Shown piece after piece: positions 43,439 through 50,838 of a stretch of 64,000 nucleotides of DNA; position 1 is the first letter of the stretch, and every line of letters starts with the position of its first letter. A model generated the notes under the pieces. The model searched no databases, was not told where the DNA came from, and saw nothing but the letters and a program-made list of their open reading frames with translations. The DNA comes from Neorhizobium alkalisoli (lineage in GTDB: Bacteria; Pseudomonadota; Alphaproteobacteria; Rhizobiales; Rhizobiaceae). Made by a program: the position numbers and the translations under genes. The stretch covers positions 310,001 through 374,000 of the forward strand of contig NZ_VIWP01000006.1 in NCBI RefSeq assembly GCF_007829835.1. Direction: 5' to 3'.

Positions 43439-43731
43439 GCGCTTCTCCTTGTGAGCATGTCTTTCGAAGGCGAGAGCCGGTTTCCAAAAACATGCATCAA
43501 AACTTCACTATCTGGCGACGGTCGTAGAACAACAGCCGCGGTGGTGTAAATGATCGAGAGCAGGCTGTGGCAAGCGGTAGCGGCAATTTTTCGTGAAGCC
43601 GTGCCGTCCTATTGCCGCCGTTGCCATTTTTCATGGTGTCGACTACGACCTGACTGGAAAAGCCCGCCGGTGCCGCATGCGTCCTGGGAGGCGCCCAGAT
43701 CCGGGCCTTAAAAGATCGAGGAAGCTGATCC
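43439..43731. other. Intergenic region between dsbB and the glycosyltransferase gene
   Basis: A 293-bp non-coding gap between divergent genes. It holds the GCATGT-type palindromic repeat (43455-43495) next to dsbB and, at the other end, the ribosome site GAGGAAG (43718-43724) of the glycosyltransferase gene. No convincing sigma-70 promoter, small gene or RNA structure was seen in the middle. Confidence 0.6.
43455..43495. repeat. Dispersed palindromic repeat, GCATGTC type, copy 2
   Basis: A shorter relative of the element at 20889: GCATGTCT...CGAAGG...CCGGTTTC...ACATGC, with outer arms GCATGT (43455-43460) and ACATGC (43490-43495). Both copies share the CCGGTTTC centre. It lies 17 bp upstream of the dsbB start and could sit inside its promoter. 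Confidence 0.6.
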
Positions 43732-44739
43732 GTGGACTATCCCTTTGCGCCAGACGTTTCGCTCGAAAAGCCGGCCTCCTTCGATCGCCTGCGGACGCGC
43801 TACGAGACCTACAGGATCACCGCCCGCGAGCGGCGCAATCGGCAGGATGTCGCGCTGAATGCCCTGAAGCGCGGTGCGCCGCTTTCGGCCGGCGATATGC
43901 CTCTCGTCTTCATCACCCATAACGACATTCTGCTTCTTCCCTATTTCCTCGGCCATTACCGGGCACTGGGCGTCACCCGCTTCATCTGCGTCGACGACAT
44001 TTCCTCCGATGGCAGTCGCGAATACCTGCTCAATCAGCACGATGTCGATGTCTGGGCGTCGCCTCTGCGATATGGCGAGGCGCGCCGCGGGCGCAACTGG
44101 CGCGAGGCGCTTTTTCGCGAATACGGGCTGGGACGCTGGTATCTCAATGTCGATTCCGACGAATTCCTTGTCTACGACCGCTGTTTCGAAAAGCCGCTGC
44201 CGGCTCTGATCTCAGCTCTCGAAAAGCATGGAATGAAGCGGCTCGCCGCGCCCATGCTCGACATGTATGGCGGCCCCGGCAACAGCCATCAGGGGCCGGA
44301 CGACATGCCCTGGCATTATTCCCCCTATTTCGATGCCAGCGGTTACACGCTCGATATCGACAAGCGCGGCATCAGCATCAAGGGCGGTCCACGCCAGCGC
44401 CGGTTCGGCGAAGACAATGAGCTGATGAAATATCCGCTGATCTTCTGGGACAAGACCTGCCATTTCGGCAGCAGCCCGCACCGGCCGCTGCCCTATGGCC
44501 GCAACTTCGTCGATGTGCTTGGCGTGCTCCTGCATTTCAAGTTCTTCACCAATTACCGGGAGAAGATCGCCGAGGCCGCGGAAGGCAAGCAGCATTACAA
44601 TGGGTCGGAGCATTATCAGGCGATGATGCGTGAGATCGAAAATGCCGGCGGGCTCGATTTCAACGGAGACATGTCGGCCCGATATTCCGGACCGCAACAG
44701 CTCATCGAACTCGGCTTTATTGGCGCCGTGGATTATTAG
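43732..44739 (+). CDS. Glycosyltransferase family 2 type protein
   Basis: A 335-residue protein with a GT-A-like fold: FITHNDILLLPYFLGHYRALGV near 59-80, the acidic CVDDISSDGSREYL and the metal-binding DxD in LNVDSDEFLVY. It resembles cytoplasmic 'glycosyl transferase family 2' proteins of rhizobia. Acceptor and sugar unknown; it may decorate surface polysaccharide, although no polysaccharide cluster is adjacent (the flippase/GNAT pair is 13 kb away). Starts with GTG 43732 after GAGGAAG. Confidence 0.82.
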   Translation: MDYPFAPDVSLEKPASFDRLRTRYETYRITARERRNRQDVALNALKRGAPLSAGDMPLVFITHNDILLLPYFLGHYRALGVTRFICVDDISSDGSREYLLNQHDVDVWASPLRYGEARRGRNWREALFREYGLGRWYLNVDSDEFLVYDRCFEKPLPALISALEKHGMKRLAAPMLDMYGGPGNSHQGPDDMPWHYSPYFDASGYTLDIDKRGISIKGGPRQRRFGEDNELMKYPLIFWDKTCHFGSSPHRPLPYGRNFVDVLGVLLHFKFFTNYREKIAEAAEGKQHYNGSEHYQAMMREIENAGGLDFNGDMSARYSGPQQLIELGFIGAVDY

Positions 44740-44975
44740 AGCCTCTACGTTCGTCGCAAGAAGAAGACCGAAATTGGTAAGTCGCGGGCGATATTTCCGC
44801 CGCTGAGGCCGATTGCCATTTAGGCAGTAGTAATACTTATCCGTGTATGGTCACAAAACCGCGGCAAATGACACACTATCATTTTGGGTCATTTTTGGGA
44901 GGAGGGCGGCGTGTTATGCTGTTCCCAGCCGTTCGTGGGTCGATTTTTCCTGTGCGCTTCTAGTCAGGGTCTTCC

Positions 44976-46964
44976 ATGAAGAACGTTTCTATCACCGGCA
45001 AATTTCTCATTCTGCTTGCCTCATTCGGTCTGTTCGCCCTGGCACTGGCCTTTTATGCCGGCAGCCAGATCAACAGTGTCGACAGGGGCTACAAGGCGCT
45101 GCTGACGGCGGAGGGCGATGCCTCGACCTCGCTGTCGCGCGCCAACCAGACCTTCCAGTCGATCCGCGGCGCCATTGCCGACGTGATCCTGACCTCGAAC
45201 AAGGAACAGGAAAAGAAGGCGCTCGACGAGATCGCCTCCGGCCGTCAGCTGTTTTCCACCTATATCGACAAGGCCGTCTCCGATCTTCCGGCCGATGCCT
45301 CGATCGTTGACCTGAAGGCGAAGTCGCTGGCCGTTCTCGACCAGTCCTGCGCCAATGCGATCGCACTTGGTTCGAAAGCGCTTACCTATATCGACATGAA
45401 GAATGCGATGGAGGTGTTCTTCACCACCTGCCAGCCACTGTTCCGCAGCATGGGCCAGTCGCTGTCCGACAAGGTGACCGAGCTTTCCGATCGCACGACG
45501 GCGCGTAGTGCCGATCTCTCTGCGACGTCTGAGACCGTCTACTGGGCCACGATCGGTGGCGTTCTGGTCGGCCTTCTCGTCATTACCGCTGTCAGCTATG
45601 TGGCGATCCGCGCCTGGCTGGTTCACCCGGTTCGTTCGCTCGGCGCTGCGATGGCGCGTCTTGCGGAAGGCGACCTCGACACCGATGTGGCCGGCACGGA
45701 CCGCCGTGACGAAGTGGGCGGCATGGCGCGGGCCGTTGAAGTGTTCAAGGAAAACGGTCTCAAGGCCCGTGAAATGGAGCGCCAGGCCGAAGAGCAGCGC
45801 GACCAGACGGAAGAACAACGCCGCCGCAATGCGGACGAGGCGCGTCTTCGCGCGGAAGCGATGGCTCAGGCGACATCCGGCCTCGGCGAAGGCCTGCGTC
45901 ATCTGTCGTCCGGCGACCTGACCTTCCAGCTGACAAAGCCGTTTGCCTCGGATTTCGAAAGCCTGCGTGCGGATTTCAACAGCACGGTCGAGCAGCTGCG
46001 TGGAACGCTGGCAGCCGTCGCAACGGCAACCTCGTCGATCGACAGTGGCTCGCGCGAAGTCAGCCAGTCTGCCGACGATCTGTCGAAGCGCACTGAACAA
46101 CAGGCAGCCTCACTCGAGGAGACGGCTGCTGCTCTCGACGAGATCACCGCAAACGTATCGAATTCGTCGAAGCGCGCCGAAGAGGCCCGCACCGTCGCGA
46201 TCCAGGCGAATGGCAGTGCCCGCCAGTCGGGTGTCGTCGTTGCCAGTGCCGTGGATGCAATGGGCAAGATCGAACAGTCGTCGCAGCAGATTTCGAGCAT
46301 TATCGGTGTCATCGATGACATCGCCTTCCAGACCAATCTGCTTGCCCTGAACGCCGGCGTCGAAGCGGCGCGTGCGGGTGAAGCGGGCAAGGGTTTTGCC
46401 GTTGTCGCTCAGGAAGTGCGTGAACTTGCCCAACGTTCTGCCAAGGCTGCGAAGGAGATCAAGGATCTGATCCGCAATTCGTCGGTCGAGGTTGAGAACG
46501 GCGTCAAGCTTGTCAGCGATACGGGCGAAGCGCTGAAGGCGATCGAGAGCTATATCGTCACGATCAACCAGCACATGGATGCAATCGCCACGTCCTCGCG
46601 CGAACAGTCGGTCGGCCTTTCCGAGGTCAATACGGCGGTCAATCAGATGGACCAGGTAACGCAGCAGAATGCGGCGATGGTGGAAGAAGCCAATGCCGCT
46701 GGTGCGACGCTTGCCAATGAGGCGGGCCGTCTTCGTGAGCTGATCGGCGGCTTCCAGCTGGGCAGCGGTTCAGGCCAGGCCGGTTATGGCGCGGCTCCTG
46801 TCGCGTCGGCCAATCACCGTGCGCCTGCGACCGTCAGTTCGCATTCGGCGCCCGTGTCTTCGCCGGCCCGCAATATGGTCAACAGGATCGCCGACGCTTT
46901 CCGCGGCAAGGGTGCAACTGCAACCGCATCGTCGGCTGCTGCAGACAACTGGGAAGAGTTCTGA
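44976..46964 (+). CDS. Methyl-accepting chemotaxis protein 1 (4-helix-bundle-like sensor)
   Basis: A 662-residue chemoreceptor. Two transmembrane segments (about 9-30 and 189-212) bound a 158-residue periplasmic all-helical sensor with two Cys (Cys125, Cys152), of the 4HB_MCP/TarH-like type. A HAMP domain (about 213-265), a second HAMP-like region (about 290-345) and the signalling domain (about 355-590) follow; the hairpin tip reads IDDIAFQTNLLALNAGVEAA. The C-terminus ends NWEEF, the pentapeptide type that binds CheR/CheB. Residues 292-599 are identical to the third receptor in this cluster. A terminator follows at 46991. The ligand is unknown. Confidence 0.94.
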   Translation: MKNVSITGKFLILLASFGLFALALAFYAGSQINSVDRGYKALLTAEGDASTSLSRANQTFQSIRGAIADVILTSNKEQEKKALDEIASGRQLFSTYIDKAVSDLPADASIVDLKAKSLAVLDQSCANAIALGSKALTYIDMKNAMEVFFTTCQPLFRSMGQSLSDKVTELSDRTTARSADLSATSETVYWATIGGVLVGLLVITAVSYVAIRAWLVHPVRSLGAAMARLAEGDLDTDVAGTDRRDEVGGMARAVEVFKENGLKAREMERQAEEQRDQTEEQRRRNADEARLRAEAMAQATSGLGEGLRHLSSGDLTFQLTKPFASDFESLRADFNSTVEQLRGTLAAVATATSSIDSGSREVSQSADDLSKRTEQQAASLEETAAALDEITANVSNSSKRAEEARTVAIQANGSARQSGVVVASAVDAMGKIEQSSQQISSIIGVIDDIAFQTNLLALNAGVEAARAGEAGKGFAVVAQEVRELAQRSAKAAKEIKDLIRNSSVEVENGVKLVSDTGEALKAIESYIVTINQHMDAIATSSREQSVGLSEVNTAVNQMDQVTQQNAAMVEEANAAGATLANEAGRLRELIGGFQLGSGSGQAGYGAAPVASANHRAPATVSSHSAPVSSPARNMVNRIADAFRGKGATATASSAAADNWEEF

Positions 46965-46990
46965 GGCTGATCTCTTCCCCTGATCGATCC

Positions 46991-47022
46991 AAAAAGGCGG
47001 AGATTTTTCTCCGCCTTTTTTT
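46991..47022 (+). terminator. Terminator after chemoreceptor 1
   Basis: Perfect 13-bp arms AAAAAGGCGGAGA (46991-47003) and TCTCCGCCTTTTT (47008-47020) with a TTTT loop and a T run of seven. A very strong intrinsic terminator. Confidence 0.93.
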
Positions 47023-47188
47023 GTTCTGGAGGGAAATTCAGGTTTTTTGCCTTTGCCCGCCATCTATCTGGAAAGTCAGGCAGTTACCGTCGCAAATGCA
47101 ACGAAAAGTGACGCATGTGTGCAATCCATGCGCGCGCATACTTACTGTATGCAATTAAAAAGCTCATATGAATCAATGAAGTAGCACT

Positions 47189-47206
47189 AAAAATTTATCC
47201 AAAATT
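47189..47206 (+). promoter_or_regulatory. 18-bp upstream box of chemoreceptor 2, shared with receptor 3
   Basis: AAAAATTTATCCAAAATT lies 56 bp before the TTG start of the second receptor. The same 18 bases occur 59 bp before the third receptor's ATG (50762-50779). The rest of the 298-bp gap (46965-47262) is AT-rich after the terminator and otherwise unannotated. Promoter or regulator-binding role is inferred from the conservation and near-equal spacing. Confidence 0.55.
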
Positions 47207-47262
47207 TAGAAGTATTCAAAATAGTTGTCCCTTGTCTGAGACATATCATCGCGGGGGCGAAG

Positions 47263-49530
47263 TTGACTGAACTGAATATCAAGCGGCCTTTATGGGTCAA
47301 AATCACCGGCTACGGCTTTGCCGCGGTCCTTTTTGCAAGTGTCGCGATCGGCGGCATGGCATGGCGGGCGCAGGAAGCATCCAGCGACGAAGCCCTGCAG
47401 AAGCAGGCGACCAGCGATCTGGCCATCATCCAGACCGACATGACGGCAATCCAGCGTTCGGCTGCGGCAATGGCGTCGGTCATGGCTGCCGACCCGGAAA
47501 TGGCGCTGGCGATCGAAGCCAATGATCGCGCCAAGGCGATCAGCCTTTATGCCGGTGTTCTGCCGCAGATCGCCAAGGAAGGCGGACTTCTCTATTTCAC
47601 CGTCGTCGATGCCGAAGGCAATGCGCTGGCGCGTATCCACAAGCCGGAAAGCTTTGGCGGCAGCATGCTCGGCCGCCGCAAGACCGTCGGCATTGCCGTC
47701 AAGGAAGGCAAGGTTGCCTCCGGTATCGAGCCCGGCCCGGACGGCAATATCAGCATGTATGCGACGGCACCGGTCATCAAGAATGGCAAGGTGGTCGGCG
47801 CGATCGACGTCGGCGTGCCGATGTCCACCGCCTATTTCGGCCCGCTCGCCAAGAAGCTCGGCGATGAAATCGCCGTCGATGTCGTCGTCGATGGCAAGCT
47901 TTCGACGCGCAGCTCGACGGTTGGCGACAAGTCGCTGCTGACGCCCGAGGAAATGCAGGCCGGCTTCGAAGGCAAGCCGATCCTCAAGCAGGTCCAGATG
48001 GGTGATCGCGACATGATGGTCACCGTCCGCCCGCTGCATAACTTCGCCGGCGAGAAGATCGGCGTATTCGAGATTGCAGCCGATGCAACCGATATCGTTG
48101 CCGCCAAGACCTCTGCCATGTGGACCACGATCATCGGTACGCTGATCGTCTCGGCACTGACGCTGGTCGGCTTCCTGTTCTTTGCCCGTGCGCTTGCCGG
48201 CGCTATTTCCCGCCTGACCCGCACCATGTCGAAGCTTGCCTCGGGTGATCTGTCGGCAGAGGTAGAGGGCGATAATCGTCCGGACGAAATCGGCGCGATG
48301 GCCAAGGCTGTCGAAGTGTTCAAGCAAAACGGCCTGAAGGCACGCGAGCTGGAGCGTCAGGCCGACGAGCAGCGCAATCTTTCCGAAGAGCAGCGCCGCC
48401 GCAATGCCGAACAGGATCGCATTCGCGCGGAATCCATGGCCGAAGCCACTTCGGGTCTGGCAGAGGGCCTGTCGCATCTGTCGTCCGGCGATCTGACATT
48501 CCAGCTGGCAAAGCCCTTTGCGGAAGAATTCGAAGGCCTGCGTGCCGATTTCAACAACACGGTCGAACAGCTGCGCGGTACGCTGGCTTCTGTCGCCAAT
48601 GCAACGTCGTCGATCGACAGCGGTTCGCGTGAAGTCAGCCAGTCGGCCGACGATCTTTCCAAGCGCACCGAACAGCAGGCTGCTTCGCTCGAAGAGACCG
48701 CAGCGGCCCTCGACGAGATCACGACGAATGTCGCAAACTCCTCGAAGCGCGCCGATGAGGCCCGCGCGGTCGCCATTCAGGCCAATGACAGCGCCCGCCA
48801 GTCGGGTGCGGTGGTTGCCAATGCCGTCGATGCCATGGGCCGTATCGAGCAGTCTTCCGACCAGATCGGCAACATTATCGGTGTCATCGATGATATCGCC
48901 TTCCAGACCAACCTGCTTGCCCTGAACGCCGGTGTCGAAGCCGCGCGTGCAGGCGAAGCCGGCAAGGGCTTTGCGGTCGTTGCACAGGAAGTGCGCGAAC
49001 TTGCACAGCGTTCGGCTCAGGCTGCCAAGGAGATCAAGGATCTGATCGGCAAGTCGTCGGTCGAGGTCGAGACCGGCGTCCGGCTGGTGAGCGATACGGG
49101 CAAGGCGCTGAAGACGATCGAAGAGTATATCGTCACGATCAACCAGCACATGGATGCGATCGCGACCTCCTCGCGCGAGCAGTCGGTCGGCCTCAATGAG
49201 GTCAATACGGCCGTCAACCAGATGGACCAGGTCACGCAGCAGAACGCTGCCATGGTGGAAGAAGCCAATGCGGCCGGTGCAACGCTTGCCACCGAGGCGG
49301 GCCGCCTGCGCGAACTGATCGGCGGCTTCCAGCTGGGTGGTTCGGTTCAGGCGGGTTATGCCCCGGCTCCGGCCGCACGCCGCACGCCGGTCAATGCCGC
49401 TCCGCATACCAAACCGGTCTCTTCACCGGCCCGCAGCATGGTCGGCAAGATTGCCAAGGCATTTACCGGCAGAAGCGGTGGAGCCGCGGCCGCTGCTGCT
49501 CCTGTTGCCGAGAGCTGGGAAGAGTTCTGA
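47263..49530 (+). CDS. Methyl-accepting chemotaxis protein 2 (dCache_3-type sensor)
   Basis: A 755-residue chemoreceptor. Transmembrane segments at about 14-34 and 288-308 bound a 250-residue periplasmic sensor with LLYFTVVDAEGNALARIHKP, GRRKTVGIAVKEGKVASGIE and VIKNGKVVGAIDVGVPM, matching the dCache_3 family (double sensory domain, PF14827 as I recall). A HAMP domain, a second HAMP-like region and the signalling domain with IDDIAFQTNLLALNAGVEAA follow, and the tail ends SWEEF. The TTG at 47263 is the only reasonable start (GGGGGCGAAG before it) and aligns with the ATG of receptor 3. Ligand unknown; relatives of this sensor bind small organic acids. Confidence 0.93.
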   Translation: MTELNIKRPLWVKITGYGFAAVLFASVAIGGMAWRAQEASSDEALQKQATSDLAIIQTDMTAIQRSAAAMASVMAADPEMALAIEANDRAKAISLYAGVLPQIAKEGGLLYFTVVDAEGNALARIHKPESFGGSMLGRRKTVGIAVKEGKVASGIEPGPDGNISMYATAPVIKNGKVVGAIDVGVPMSTAYFGPLAKKLGDEIAVDVVVDGKLSTRSSTVGDKSLLTPEEMQAGFEGKPILKQVQMGDRDMMVTVRPLHNFAGEKIGVFEIAADATDIVAAKTSAMWTTIIGTLIVSALTLVGFLFFARALAGAISRLTRTMSKLASGDLSAEVEGDNRPDEIGAMAKAVEVFKQNGLKARELERQADEQRNLSEEQRRRNAEQDRIRAESMAEATSGLAEGLSHLSSGDLTFQLAKPFAEEFEGLRADFNNTVEQLRGTLASVANATSSIDSGSREVSQSADDLSKRTEQQAASLEETAAALDEITTNVANSSKRADEARAVAIQANDSARQSGAVVANAVDAMGRIEQSSDQIGNIIGVIDDIAFQTNLLALNAGVEAARAGEAGKGFAVVAQEVRELAQRSAQAAKEIKDLIGKSSVEVETGVRLVSDTGKALKTIEEYIVTINQHMDAIATSSREQSVGLNEVNTAVNQMDQVTQQNAAMVEEANAAGATLATEAGRLRELIGGFQLGGSVQAGYAPAPAARRTPVNAAPHTKPVSSPARSMVGKIAKAFTGRSGGAAAAAAPVAESWEEF

Positions 49531-49567
49531 GGCTGAGCCGCGAACGGATCACGGATCGAATGAAACG

Positions 49568-49596
49568 AAAAGGCGGGGTTTTACCCCGCCTTTTTT
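49568..49596 (+). terminator. Terminator after chemoreceptor 2
   Basis: Arms AAAAGGCGGGG (49568-49578) and CCCCGCCTTTT (49584-49594), loop TTTTA, T run of six. It shares its AAAGGCGG/CCGCCTTT core with the terminators of the other two receptors, consistent with duplication of the gene together with its end. Confidence 0.9.
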
Positions 49597-49621
49597 CATG
49601 GCCATCAATCAGAGCAGGCAT

Positions 49622-50524
49622 TCAGCCCATGAACTGGTTGAAGAAACGAATACTTTCATGCACGGCGCCTGGAACGACGCCGTTATGGGTTCCCGGCAGC
49701 ATCTTTGCCTCGATCGAGGTTCCCGCTGCCCGCACCCGGTCGATCAGCAGCTGGTGATCCTGGTCGAAGGGCCGTTCTTCCGTGCCGCGCAGAAGCAGTG
49801 TCGGGCATTTCAGGCTTGAGCCGAAACAGACCGACGAGCGCATAAGAAACTCCTTCGGATCGCTGGCATCGAAGCGGATATCCTGCTCCCAGCGGCCGAA
49901 GAAACGCCAGGAATTGACACCTGCGGAGATCGGGGCCGCGGCCTTGAACTTCCGGCACATGCCGGCCAGAAGGGCGAGCGTGCCGCCATTGCTGTGGCCG
50001 GCGAGGAAGAAGCGGTTCTTGTCGATGCCCGGCAGGTTTTCCAGATGATTTGCCGCCGCCAGGACATCCGACGTCTCGTCATAAAAGCCCGAGAAATTGC
50101 CGGCCTGGCCATTCTCACCGCGGAACGACGGCAGCATGACCACGAAGCCTGCCTCCCAATAGGGTTTCATCAGCTCCCAATGGCCATCGCCCGTGGCATT
50201 GCCGCCATGCAGGAAGATAACTGCCGGCTTCAGCTTCGACGAAGGCTCGTAATGCGAGATCCAGGCAATCAGCTCGATCGACCCATCCGGCCCGCCGGGA
50301 TAGGTGATCTTCTTTGCGCCGGGCGGTGTTCCAAGCGGAGGCGATGCCTCGGGCGCGGGGCCTTTCGACAGAAGACGCGTGGTGAAATGACGCCTCGCCT
50401 CGCCGTAATCTTCCTTCTCGAAGGGCAGAACTTCAGGAATGGGAAAGGAAGCGGCACTCGCGGCCTGAGGCAGAAGTGCGCCGGCAGCAAGACCACCCAT
50501 CATAAGGCGGCGGGTCAGAAGCAT
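49622..50524 (-). CDS. Alpha/beta hydrolase, exported
   Basis: A 300-residue serine hydrolase of the prolyl-oligopeptidase/dienelactone type. The N-terminus LLTRRLMMGGLAAGALLP has a twin Arg followed by a hydrophobic stretch and AASAAS, suggesting Tat or Sec export. Catalytic elements: oxyanion-hole FLHGGN at 104-109, nucleophile Ser178 in GHSNGG, and the His in LPGTHNGVVPG; an Asp is expected near ERPFDQDH. Substrate unknown. It lies on the opposite strand between the second and third chemoreceptor genes. Confidence 0.87.
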   Translation of the reverse strand: MLLTRRLMMGGLAAGALLPQAASAASFPIPEVLPFEKEDYGEARRHFTTRLLSKGPAPEASPPLGTPPGAKKITYPGGPDGSIELIAWISHYEPSSKLKPAVIFLHGGNATGDGHWELMKPYWEAGFVVMLPSFRGENGQAGNFSGFYDETSDVLAAANHLENLPGIDKNRFFLAGHSNGGTLALLAGMCRKFKAAAPISAGVNSWRFFGRWEQDIRFDASDPKEFLMRSSVCFGSSLKCPTLLLRGTEERPFDQDHQLLIDRVRAAGTSIEAKMLPGTHNGVVPGAVHESIRFFNQFMG

Positions 50525-50838
50525 TTGTCACCATCGAATATCACGATGGCTTCAAGCTAGCATTCAAAGGCGCTGCGGCAAGCCCATGCCTTGTGCTTCC
50601 TGTGGCCAGAATTGGCAAAACGCTAGAAAGCACGCGGAATTGATCACGCGCCGCGTGTCTCCGGATTGTGGCTGCATTGCCCGGTTGCGCGCTTTTTAGG
50701 GGAGTGTGGCAGGGTCGCATAAATGTAAGTGAAATTCGACATTTACCCTTTCGTGATCCCGAAAAATTTATCCAAAATTGATCTTTTGCCAAGATCCTTC
50801 GGGCGAAACCACTTTGCCTGTCCGGGGGGATTTTCGAA
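50525..50838. other. Intergenic region before chemoreceptor 3
   Basis: A 314-bp gap between the divergent hydrolase and third chemoreceptor genes. It contains the 18-bp box shared with receptor 2 (50762-50779) and the receptor's CGGGGGG ribosome site (near 50824). The part from 50530 to 50750 shows no reading frame of substance, no strong hairpin and no repeat. Confidence 0.6.
50762..50779 (+). promoter_or_regulatory. 18-bp upstream box of chemoreceptor 3, shared with receptor 2
   Basis: AAAAATTTATCCAAAATT, identical to 47189-47206 and placed 59 bp before the ATG at 50839. The flanking sequence differs between the two genes, so the box stands out as conserved and not just part of a longer duplication. 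Confidence 0.55.

Noticed and set aside
47290..49407. A 705-codon open frame antisense to chemoreceptor 2
   Set aside because: Shadow of the receptor gene; no start signals or family similarity, and composition typical of antisense GC-rich frames.
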